Shown piece by piece: positions 8,111 through 15,308 of a DNA stretch of 64,000 nucleotides; position 1 is the first letter of the stretch; each line of letters opens with the position of its first letter. A program made the translations under genes and the position numbers. A model generated the notes under the pieces. It saw only the letters and a program-made list of their open reading frames with translations, made no database searches and was not told where the DNA came from. Source of the DNA: GCA-2684655 sp045105235. GTDB taxonomy: Bacteria > Planctomycetota > UBA1135 > UBA2386. The stretch spans positions 62,001-126,000 of the forward strand of contig JBGCDH010000011.1 in assembly GCA_045105235.1 (NCBI GenBank), read 5' to 3'.

Positions 8111-8888
8111 ATGCCCACCCGAACCCGAGCTGGTCCGGATGGTCTTGGCACTGCGTGAGGTAGCCGCAGCCGACGTCGCCAAACATGTAGGGCAGGTTGT
8201 TTTCGCTATCGAGTTGAAAGACCAGCGACATCACGCTGCCGCACGTGGGACATCTTGGGTATTCGACTCCCTGCACCCAGCAGGGCCAGCCGCCGAGTTT
8301 GTCGTCTGCCGCGGCTGTGGAGATTCGCTCCGCGACTTCGAGATCAAGCGGGCCGAGATCTGCGGCAGGATCCGCGCACGTCACGCTCGCCGTCTGCGCA
8401 TCGAAGTCATAGGAAATCGACAGTCCTAGGTCTTGGAACTCCGCCGGGTGCGGGGCATCCGCAAACTCCTGCCATTCACCAATCACCTTGCAGGGAAACG
8501 GTTCGGTCCCGGCCTCGCAAGTGAGCCCATCCGCTGGCTGCAACAGCCTGGCAAAGCTCGCCTCGCCGAACGGCATCCAGGTCTCGCACATGCCATCGTC
8601 GGTCGCACAATAGAACAGCTGCAGCAAGCCGCTTTCACCCGCCACCGGCATCCCCGACGGCAGCTGCGACAAATCCAGCTGCAGCATAAACCGCATCGGC
8701 TCTTTGCACTCGCCGCAGCAGGGCCACTCGAACCCCTTCTCGACGAGCGGCTCTCCGCCAAACCAGGACATCGGCCCGTCAATACCCGCCGGCCCGTCAA
8801 CACCCGCAGGCTCGACAACCGGTCGCCAGGCGCTGCGCACATGCTTCGCTCGCCAAGCGGCGATGAATCGCTCTAGCTGGTCAGTCAT
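8103..8888 (-). CDS. DUF1963-like (YwqG-type) protein
   Basis: Using the ATG at 8888 (MTDQLERFIAAW), 261 residues. It has the pattern of DUF1963 proteins: SWFGGEP, two Cys pairs (CGEC near the N-terminus, CPTC near the C-terminus), MRFMLQLDLSQLP and GLLQLFYC, and the C-terminal GDVGCGYLTQC ... FGWACG. The family is widespread and uncharacterised; the paired cysteines could bind a metal. An in-frame ATG at 8981 would add a poorly conserved Arg-rich leader, and a purine-rich stretch precedes the 8888 start. The segment AGVDGPAGIDGP comes from an 18-bp duplication. Confidence 0.8.
   Translation of the reverse strand: MTDQLERFIAAWRAKHVRSAWRPVVEPAGVDGPAGIDGPMSWFGGEPLVEKGFEWPCCGECKEPMRFMLQLDLSQLPSGMPVAGESGLLQLFYCATDDGMCETWMPFGEASFARLLQPADGLTCEAGTEPFPCKVIGEWQEFADAPHPAEFQDLGLSISYDFDAQTASVTCADPAADLGPLDLEVAERISTAAADDKLGGWPCWVQGVEYPRCPTCGSVMSLVFQLDSENNLPYMFGDVGCGYLTQCQDHPDQLGFGWACG
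8772..8807. repeat. 18-bp tandem duplication within the DUF1963-type gene
   Basis: Two 18-bp copies (CGGCCCGTCAATACCCGC and one differing at one base) encode a duplicated GPAG(V/I)D motif near the N-terminus. Confidence 0.85.
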
Positions 8889-9157
8889 CGAATGGTTCCC
8901 GCTGTTCCTGCAGAATCTCAAGCGCCGCTGCGGCCTAGCCGTGAGGTCGTCCGGCGACGGCTGCTTCAGCATGTTTGACAAGTCGCCGGCTCAAGAACCG
9001 GAACACGACCGAATTGGCCCAGGCCATGGCGAACAACCCCGCGCCAACGATACAGGAGCAAAAAAGGTAGGCCCTGCCCGTTTGACGATCTGATCCATAA
9101 TTCGTGAAGCCCCGAATCTCGATGGGTGGCCCGATCCGGCGTCGGCGGCGCTCGGGC

Positions 9158-10342
9158 TTATTGAATCTCAGCCGTCAACAGCGACTGCAGCCATCCCTCT
9201 AGTGCCTTGCGTTCAGCGGCGGAAAGGCCGCTGGCCTGCAGCCCCACAGTTTCCGCCGACGCCGGCGCAACCGCCAGCGCACGCTGCACGAGCTCGACTG
9301 CGGTCGCCGGCTCCTCGTTCGACAGCAGCCGCGCCATGTTCAGCAGGCTTGGGATATGGCTTGGGTCGCGGGCCAAGGACTCGGAGTAGAACGAACGCGC
9401 GGCGGCCTCGTCGCCTTCCTCTGCCGCAAGCACACCCAGGCGAAAGTAGGGCTCGGGACTTTGCTCAAAGCGCGTCGCCACGTCGCCAAGGTGCTGGATC
9501 GCTTGGTTGCGAAGCGTCTCCGCACGATCGACTTCGGAGTCGGCTTTGGCGAGCTCGGCGGCTCGCAGCTGCGCGGTGGCAATCGCCAGCGCCGCATCAC
9601 AGTCGCCCGGCGCGAGCTCGGCACAGCGAGCGAACGCCCGCACCGCACCTTCTGCCTGGAGCCTGGCCTGCTGGTTGGAAACCCCGTCCGGAACCTGGGC
9701 GATGCGCAGCAGGGAGCTACCGAGCCGGAAGTGGGCCGTCGCATCATCCGGACGAAGAAGAACATAGGTCTCTAGGTGTGGCAGGGCCGCGCGCTCTTCG
9801 CCCAGCTCGTAGCGGTAGGTGCCCGCGATCCCGAGCAAAGCCGCACGCTCGCTAGCTGGCGCGTCGGCGGTTCGCTCCAGCGCCTGCTCCGCAGCCAGCG
9901 CCGCGGCGCTCATATGGCCCGTCTCGGCGAGAAAAACCGCGTGCAGCCAGCCAACAAACGCGTCGTCGGGCTTCAGCTGCGTCGCCAAGCGCATCTCACA
10001 TTCACCGCGACGCAGCTTGACCCATTCGACTGGCTCGACCTGACTGGCCTCCTGCAGCAGAACCATGCCGAGCACGGCGCGAGCACGCGCCGCCCGCGGA
10101 TTACGTGCCAGGGCGGCCGTAGCGGCGTCGCGGGCCTCGCCGTAGCGGCGACGAACGACAGCATCGACCGCCGTCTGCTCCAACTCCACGCACGCGGCTT
10201 GCTCGGCGGCGTTGAGAGCGACCTCCGGCAGGAGATCGGCACGCACTTCGTCTGGATTCGGCGCCACGGAGGCACAGCCAAGCAGAACCAATCCCAGGAG
10301 TGAGGAGCTGGGGCGCAGCTGCGGCACGCGACAAACAAGCAT
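9158..10342 (-). CDS. TPR-repeat lipoprotein
   Basis: A 394-residue protein with a signal peptide ending in a lipobox (VLLGC, residues about 19-23) and then almost entirely helical, alanine-rich repeats. TPR-like units with A/G-Y/F patterns are clear at about 60-95, 185-215 (YVLLRPDDATAHFRLGSSLL) and 295-330 (PYFRLGVLAAEEGDEAAARSFYSESLARDPSH). Such proteins are envelope scaffolds; the partner is unknown. It is transcribed divergently from the cysteine-synthase-like gene. Confidence 0.85.
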   Translation of the reverse strand: MLVCRVPQLRPSSSLLGLVLLGCASVAPNPDEVRADLLPEVALNAAEQAACVELEQTAVDAVVRRRYGEARDAATAALARNPRAARARAVLGMVLLQEASQVEPVEWVKLRRGECEMRLATQLKPDDAFVGWLHAVFLAETGHMSAAALAAEQALERTADAPASERAALLGIAGTYRYELGEERAALPHLETYVLLRPDDATAHFRLGSSLLRIAQVPDGVSNQQARLQAEGAVRAFARCAELAPGDCDAALAIATAQLRAAELAKADSEVDRAETLRNQAIQHLGDVATRFEQSPEPYFRLGVLAAEEGDEAAARSFYSESLARDPSHIPSLLNMARLLSNEEPATAVELVQRALAVAPASAETVGLQASGLSAAERKALEGWLQSLLTAEIQ

Positions 10343-10391
10343 GTCCGCATCATCGTCTGGCCTGGCCCTCGCGGAAAGCTACGCTTCGAAC

Positions 10392-11324
10392 ATGGTGCGC
10401 ATCGCAGCCGACATGACCTGGCTGGTGGGCCGGACTCCCCTGGTCGACCTAGCCCGAATGTCTCCCCCCGACGTGCGCCTAATCGGCAAACTCGACGCCT
10501 GGAATCCATCCGGTAGCAACAAAGACCGCGCGGCACTCGGCATGATCCGGCATGCAGAACAGAGCGGGTTCCTCAAGCCAGGACAGACCATCGTCGAATG
10601 CAGTAGCGGCGACCTTGGACTGGCGCTCGCCATGGTCGGCAGCAAGCTGGGCTACCGAGTCGTGCTGACGATGCCGGCGACCGTGCCCGAAGCGCAACGC
10701 AAGCTGCTTGAAGCGGTTGGCGCAGAGGTCGACACGACTCCGGCGAGCACCGGCATGCGAGGCGCGATGGCTCGGGTCGAAGAACGAACGCGCGCCGAGC
10801 AGGGTGCTGTTTGCCTGCAGGCGTTCTCCAACCGCGCCAACAGCCGAGCGCATGCGGAAACGACCGCGCGCGAGATCTGGGAGGACACGGATGGCCAGAT
10901 CGACGTCGTCGTGGTTCCCATTGGCACAGGTGGCACGGCGGCGGGCTGCATCGAGTTCTTCCGCGGCCGCTCGGTTCGTGTCGTCGGCGTGCAGCCCCAT
11001 GGCAGCCCGGTGCTGACGGGTGGGAGCCCTGGCCACCACGCGATCCCAGGGCTCGGCGCACCGTTTATTCCGGACATCTTGACGCCATCGGAACTCGACG
11101 AAATCGTCGATGTCTCCGATGAAGATGCGCACACTGCGACGCGGCGGCTGATGCACGAGGAATCCCTGCTGCTCGGCCCGGCGAGCGGCGCGGTTGTCCA
11201 TGCTGCCATCGCCATTGCGGAGCGGCAGCGCAAGCCAGCAGAGAAACCAGCCTGGATCGTCGCGGTCCTCCCCGACGCGGCCGAACGCAATCTCGAATAC
11301 TGGATGCCACAGGTGACCCAATGA
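10392..11324 (+). CDS. Cysteine synthase-like PLP-dependent lyase (CysK/CBS family)
   Basis: A fold-type II PLP enzyme. The N-terminus WLVGRTPLVDLARM matches the LIGNTPL motif; the PLP lysine is in NPSGSNKDRAA (family: NPxxSxKDR); SSGDLGLALA corresponds to the S-G-N-x-G substrate loop with Asn replaced by Asp; GTGGTAAG is the phosphate-binding loop; GPASGAVV is the C-terminal serine motif. The Asn-to-Asp change in the substrate loop makes O-acetylserine less certain as substrate. The ATG at 10392 gives the usual N-terminus; an earlier in-frame ATG at 10341 overlaps the divergent gene's start. The stop overlaps the MoxR start by four bases. Confidence 0.88.
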   Translation: MVRIAADMTWLVGRTPLVDLARMSPPDVRLIGKLDAWNPSGSNKDRAALGMIRHAEQSGFLKPGQTIVECSSGDLGLALAMVGSKLGYRVVLTMPATVPEAQRKLLEAVGAEVDTTPASTGMRGAMARVEERTRAEQGAVCLQAFSNRANSRAHAETTAREIWEDTDGQIDVVVVPIGTGGTAAGCIEFFRGRSVRVVGVQPHGSPVLTGGSPGHHAIPGLGAPFIPDILTPSELDEIVDVSDEDAHTATRRLMHEESLLLGPASGAVVHAAIAIAERQRKPAEKPAWIVAVLPDAAERNLEYWMPQVTQ

Positions 11325-12325
11325 GCAGCGCCGACTCCAACGACGTGCAGCAACGCGCGCAGGCCCTTTTGGCGCGAATCACGGCTCTGCGAAGCCAAAT
11401 CCAGAACCGTATCCTCGGCCAAGAGCAGCTGATCGACGACCTCATCGTCGCGATGCTTGCCGGCGGCCACGTGCTGCTGGAGGGCTTGCCGGGACTCGGC
11501 AAGACCATGCTCGTGCGCGCACTCGCCGAAGGACTGGGGCTCGAGTTTTCGCGCGTTCAGTTCACGCCGGACCTTATGCCGAGTGACGTCACCGGCACCC
11601 AGGTGCTCGATGAGGACGGCGGCCGTCGATCCTTCCGGTTTCAGCGCGGGCCGATCTTTGCGGGACTGGTTCTCGCCGACGAGATCAACCGCGCAACGCC
11701 AAAGACACAGTCGGCTCTGCTCGAGGCGATGCAGGAAGCTTCGGTCACGGTCGCCGGCACAACCCATGCGCTGCCGCAGCCGTTTCACGTCATCGCGACG
11801 CAGAACCCGATCGAGCTTGAGGGCACGTTCCCATTGCCGGAAGCGCAGCTCGACCGCTTCTTCTTTCGGCTAGATGTCGCGTCACCAGGGGCTGCGGACA
11901 TGGCACGCATCCTGTCATCGACAACGGGAACCGAACAGTCCGAAGCCTCGGCACAGATTGGCATCGACGAGCTTCACCAGCTGCAGCGACTCGTCCGCGA
12001 AGTTCTGTGCGGCAGCCACCTCGTTCGCTTTGTCGCCGAACTCGTAGTTGGCACGCACCCCGCTGCCGACAACCCCGACGAGCCAACACGACGCTTTGTG
12101 CGCTACGGCGCGAGCGCACGTGCCGGACAGGCAATCCTGCTCGGAGCGAAGGCACGCGCTCTGCTCGCCGGCCGCCCTGCTGTTGTAGAAGACGACATCG
12201 ACGCATGCCTGTTGCCCGCGCTTCGCCACCGCGTGCTGCTCGGCTTCGAAGCAGACGCAGAGCAAGTAACCGTCGAACAGCTGCTGCCTGCGTGGCGACA
12301 GCGCGCGCGCGAAAGCGCTCGATAG
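11321..12325 (+). CDS. MoxR-family AAA+ ATPase
   Basis: A 334-residue MoxR ATPase: Walker A GLPGLGKT, the MoxR-typical QFTPDLMPSDVTG and FQRGPIFAGLVLADEINRATPKTQSALLEAMQE (Walker B LVLADE), sensor 1 in VIATQNPIELEGTFPLPEAQLDRF, then the helical lid. Family members act as chaperones that insert metals or assemble VWA-domain proteins, and normally sit beside DUF58 and Bat genes. Here the neighbour is a cysteine-synthase-like gene, overlapped by ATGA, while VWA/BatA genes lie at 46-51 kb. Whether it serves that distant operon is an inference. Confidence 0.93.
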   Translation: MSSADSNDVQQRAQALLARITALRSQIQNRILGQEQLIDDLIVAMLAGGHVLLEGLPGLGKTMLVRALAEGLGLEFSRVQFTPDLMPSDVTGTQVLDEDGGRRSFRFQRGPIFAGLVLADEINRATPKTQSALLEAMQEASVTVAGTTHALPQPFHVIATQNPIELEGTFPLPEAQLDRFFFRLDVASPGAADMARILSSTTGTEQSEASAQIGIDELHQLQRLVREVLCGSHLVRFVAELVVGTHPAADNPDEPTRRFVRYGASARAGQAILLGAKARALLAGRPAVVEDDIDACLLPALRHRVLLGFEADAEQVTVEQLLPAWRQRARESAR

Positions 12326-12404
12326 GGCGCTCGGAATCGCGCAGCGTTCACCTCGCGCGCTTTCGCAAACCGAGCCGCAACGTCGCGCAACCGCGTTCGT
12401 TGCA

Positions 12405-12431
12405 CTCGTTCTCAATTTTTACGAGAACGAG
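12405..12431. promoter_or_regulatory. Perfect 9-9-9 inverted repeat ahead of a candidate RNA gene
   Basis: CTCGTTCTC (12405-12413), a 9-base spacer, GAGAACGAG (12423-12431). The arms are perfectly complementary. The geometry equals that of the CIRCE operator bound by HrcA (9-bp arms, 9-bp spacer), and five of nine arm positions agree, but the sequence is not a true CIRCE. It may be an operator for the RNA that follows or the first hairpin of that RNA. Confidence 0.5.
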
Positions 12432-12667
12432 CCCTTTGGTATGCCCAAGTCCGCAGTGTGGTTCCGGCCCACCGCGCATACCTCAAAAAAAGGCTACGGC
12501 TTTGGAAAGTTATGCCCGCTCGTTCGTCTACTACCGTGCATGGGACGAGTGGTCCCGACCGCGTGGCGCTGTTACAGCAGCGTCGTATTCGAGAGGGCAA
12601 ACTTGAGCGGTCGGGACCCACCGTGGCCGGCGATCCAGGGAGAGGATCGCCGGCCACTCTTTTTTTC
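12432..12667 (+). ncRNA. Candidate structured small RNA of unknown family
   Basis: Between the MoxR and frataxin genes no convincing protein frame exists, yet the plus strand folds into consecutive perfect stems. GGTATGC (12438-12444) pairs with GCATACC (12476-12482), with an inner GTGG/CCAC. A 12-bp stem GGTCCCGACCGC (12551-12562) pairs with GCGGTCGGGACC (12607-12618) and encloses GCTG-TTA-CAGC. A strong intrinsic terminator begins four bases later. I do not recognise 6S, tmRNA, RNase P or SRP RNA signatures. The 5' end is not defined; the palindrome at 12405 could be part of the transcript. An alternative is a long 3' leader of the MoxR transcript. Confidence 0.55.
12623..12667 (+). terminator. 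Rho-independent terminator
   Basis: A perfect 14-bp stem, GTGGCCGGCGATCC / GGATCGCCGGCCAC, with a 7-base loop, followed by TCTTTTTTT. It is the clearest intrinsic terminator in the window and it ends no protein gene directly, the MoxR stop being 298 bases upstream. Confidence 0.9.
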
Positions 12668-12829
12668 GCAACCCCCTCTTGTCTGCGCAAACCCCGACGC
12701 CGCACGAGGCTTCGGCAAGCAACGATCGCGCGGATTGCCGAGCAGAGCCCCTCAATCCGATGAGGTCGGATACCGCATCCGAAAGACACGGCTTTTCCCA
12801 TCGCCCATGCTGTCGCATCATCGCCATCG

Positions 12830-13162
12830 ATGAGCGACATCAGCGATCAGCAGTTTCTCCAGGAGGCCGACCGTCTGATGCAGGCCTTGCTGGCACGCCT
12901 CGACGAATTTGACCCAGATGAGCTGGAGGCCGACTCGGCGGCCGGCGTCATCAAGATGGCTTTTGCGGACCGCAGTGTATGCGTCCTCAACCGCCAAACG
13001 GCTGCGCACCAAATCTGGCTCGCCGTAGGCGCCACGGCATGGCACTTCGAAAAGGACCCGTCGGGCGTCTGGATGGATACGAAAGAACGGGGCCCACTCG
13101 CGGACGTGCTCGGCGAGATTCTGACCAGCAAGCTGGGGCGCGCTATCGAGCTCGCCTTCTAG
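12830..13162 (+). CDS. cyaY: Frataxin-like iron-binding protein
   Basis: A 110-residue protein of frataxin/CyaY length. The first helix (FLQEADRLMQALLARLDEFDPDELEAD) carries the acidic ridge used for iron binding in the family. The hallmark strand VCVLNRQTAAHQIWLAV matches the INRQ.P.HQ.WLA core, followed by AWHFEKDPSGVWMDTK (family: YHF...W). CyaY modulates Fe-S cluster assembly by the cysteine desulfurase machinery. No isc or suf genes are visible nearby. It begins 160 bases after the terminator of the candidate RNA and converges with the sensor kinase gene, which ends two bases beyond its stop. Frataxins are best known from Proteobacteria and mitochondria, so its presence here is notable. 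Confidence 0.88.
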   Translation: MSDISDQQFLQEADRLMQALLARLDEFDPDELEADSAAGVIKMAFADRSVCVLNRQTAAHQIWLAVGATAWHFEKDPSGVWMDTKERGPLADVLGEILTSKLGRAIELAF

Positions 13163-13164
13163 AT

Positions 13165-14562
13165 CTAGCCCGCGTCGCGCGCCGCCAACTCGTCCTCAGG
13201 CGCTCGACGGCCGGCCGCAAGCGGAAAGCGCATGCGGAAAGTCGTGCCGCGCCCGGCCTCACTTTCGACCTGGATCGTGCCGCTGCTGGCTCGCACGAAG
13301 CGCTCCACCGCGACAAGCCCGAGCCCGGTGCCTTGACCCGCGGGCTTGGTCGTGAAGTAGGGATCGAAGATGCGCGCACGCGTTTCTTCGGACATCCCGG
13401 CCCCCGAATCGGCAACCTCCACCCAAACGTGGTGGCTGTCGCTGCCACAGCGCAACGAGATCACGCCGTCGTTCTCAATCGCTTGCTTGGCGTTGATCAC
13501 GAGGTTCCACAACACGTGCGCCAAGCCGTCCGGATTGAGCAACGCACCCGACGAAATGTCGTCGGAAATTTCACAGCGTAAGTCGATGCACTGGGGCAGC
13601 ACGATACGCGCCTGCTCCTGAAACTCGCGCAGCAGATCGGCAAGCTCACACGAGATCGTGGTGCCGTCATCCGGGTGCGCCATGCGCATCAGCTGATCGA
13701 GCAGCGGCACAGACTGATCAAGAGTCTGCTCGATCGCGAGCAAGCGGCGTTCGCGATCTTCTTCGTCAGAGGTCCGCGCAAGCATCGTATGGCCCTGAAG
13801 AACCTGAAACGCGTTGCGCAACTGGTGGCAGACCATGGTCGCCAAATCCCCAATCGTCTCTACGCGCAGCGCATGACGCAGCAAACGCTCGCGATGGCGC
13901 AGCGCGCGGACGGCCTCAAAGTTTTTGCGTCGCTGCGACTCCGACGCCGCCAACAGCATGAACACGAGCCGGTTGAGGATGGCTCCCGCCAATGCCGAAG
14001 CCAGCGTCAGCGCCGCGAGAGACACGGCGTGGTTCCATGCATGTGGCAACGCGTCCAGCGACGCGTCGACGCCAACAAGCGGCACCAAAAGCAGCACCCC
14101 AACGGCGCCGAGCGTCATCAACAAACCTGCGATCACACCAAGACAAGTGGTCGCGAGCAGTGCCAACAACGGGTGCAGGTAATAGGCCGGGCTAAGCGCG
14201 CCGCGCGGCCAATTGGACAGCACCGTGAAGGTAAACATTGCAAAGAACAGCACGGTCGCTGCGCGGTGCAAATGTTGGTGGCGCCACTGCCACCACGCCA
14301 AAAAGCAAAGCGGACCGGCGATCAGTCCCGGCAGTGCGCCAGACCAAGAGAGCTTCGCCGTCCAAAGCCCGTCAGCGCCAAACTGGACCAAGCAAAGTGC
14401 TGCGTAGCCAAGCGCCGCGATAGAAAACGCGAGCGACAGCCAGCCGATCAACAGCGATAGGCTGGACACGACAGGCAGCCGGGTGCTGGCTAGGTAGCCG
14501 AACAGCGACTGCTCGGATAGCTGGACCGGAGCACGCACGTTACGCCGCATCATAGACGGCAA
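13165..14562 (-). CDS. Membrane-bound sensor histidine kinase
   Basis: A 465-residue kinase. Residues about 25-205 contain several hydrophobic segments (probably six transmembrane helices) with little extracytoplasmic loop, suggesting sensing within the membrane. The H-box is MVCHQLRNAFQVLQGH. The ATPase domain has N-box VLWNLVINAKQAI, G1 DSGAGM, F-box FDPYFTT and G2 GQGTGLGL. No response regulator is adjacent: the next gene upstream is a pseudouridine synthase and the following one an enhancer-binding-like regulator without a recognisable phosphorylation site. The signal is unknown. Confidence 0.92.
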   Translation of the reverse strand: MPSMMRRNVRAPVQLSEQSLFGYLASTRLPVVSSLSLLIGWLSLAFSIAALGYAALCLVQFGADGLWTAKLSWSGALPGLIAGPLCFLAWWQWRHQHLHRAATVLFFAMFTFTVLSNWPRGALSPAYYLHPLLALLATTCLGVIAGLLMTLGAVGVLLLVPLVGVDASLDALPHAWNHAVSLAALTLASALAGAILNRLVFMLLAASESQRRKNFEAVRALRHRERLLRHALRVETIGDLATMVCHQLRNAFQVLQGHTMLARTSDEEDRERRLLAIEQTLDQSVPLLDQLMRMAHPDDGTTISCELADLLREFQEQARIVLPQCIDLRCEISDDISSGALLNPDGLAHVLWNLVINAKQAIENDGVISLRCGSDSHHVWVEVADSGAGMSEETRARIFDPYFTTKPAGQGTGLGLVAVERFVRASSGTIQVESEAGRGTTFRMRFPLAAGRRAPEDELAARDAG

Positions 14563-14604
14563 GGTCCGCCGAAATCGCTTGTTCCCGAGCGAGGAGCTCC
14601 TTTC

Positions 14605-15258
14605 TTAGGAGGCTTCCGGGTTTGGCTGTAGCTCACCTTCCGCAGGCTCTGCTTCGATGCGCAGGTAGTGACCTAAGATCGGGTGTCGGAATGTTACACA
14701 CCACGAGTGCAGCATGACACGCGGATGACTTTCACCGGCTCGAGCCCGGTAGCCATACTTGCGATCTCCAGCGATCGGGCAGCCCAAAGCGGCCAAGTGT
14801 GCCCGGATCTGATTGCGACGACCCGTCTCTAGTCGGCAACGCACCAGCGCCGTCCGCCGGTCACGCCTCATTGTTTCATAATGAGTGACCGCGCGCTTCC
14901 CACCCCGCCGCACCACCCGAACAATGCCATCCGAGCCTTCCAGAAGCTGACTCTCCAAGCATCCGGAAGCCGGCGACGGCACGGACGTGCAGAGCGCCAA
15001 GTAGTCCCGCTCGATCGAATGGGCGCGAAACATCGTGTCGAGGGCAGCTTTGGCCGCCTCGTCAAGCGCATAGAGCAAGCAGCCTGTCGTCTCTTCATCA
15101 ATTCGATGAACGGCATGCACGGGACGATGCAGCTGACGCTGCAAGACGTCACCTACGGTCGCGCCGGTGCGACCGGGAGCCGGCACCACGAGCATGCCGG
15201 CGGGCTTGTTGACGACCACAAGGTGTTCGTCTTCGTGCAGTAGCACCAGTTCACGCAT
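14605..15258 (-). CDS. RluA-family pseudouridine synthase
   Basis: A 217-residue member of the RluA branch, converting uridine to pseudouridine in rRNA or tRNA. The catalytic Asp54 lies in VHRIDEETTGCLL (family HR(L/I)D..T.G); NKPAGMLVVP and LETGRRNQIRAHLAALGCPIAGDRKYG are the other two conserved blocks. There is no N-terminal S4 domain, as in RluA and TruC types. The exact target cannot be deduced. The gene starts 51 bases before the stop of the next upstream gene. Confidence 0.9.
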   Translation of the reverse strand: MRELVLLHEDEHLVVVNKPAGMLVVPAPGRTGATVGDVLQRQLHRPVHAVHRIDEETTGCLLYALDEAAKAALDTMFRAHSIERDYLALCTSVPSPASGCLESQLLEGSDGIVRVVRRGGKRAVTHYETMRRDRRTALVRCRLETGRRNQIRAHLAALGCPIAGDRKYGYRARAGESHPRVMLHSWCVTFRHPILGHYLRIEAEPAEGELQPNPEAS

Positions 15259-15308
15259 CGCCGCACGATAGCGCGAGGGTGCCGCGTTCGGCGACGACCC
15301 CGTTCAGA

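Noticed and set aside
8935..9165. Minus-strand open frame with a plausible membrane helix (AYLFCSCIVGAGLFAMAWA) between the TPR lipoprotein and the DUF1963-type gene
   Set aside because: No ATG, GTG or TTG precedes the helix; it would need a CTG start or frameshift at the TPR stop. Kept only as a weak possibility.
12441..12833. 130-codon plus-strand frame spanning the candidate RNA
   Set aside because: It runs through a perfect intrinsic terminator and has no family-like sequence; the stems explain the region better.
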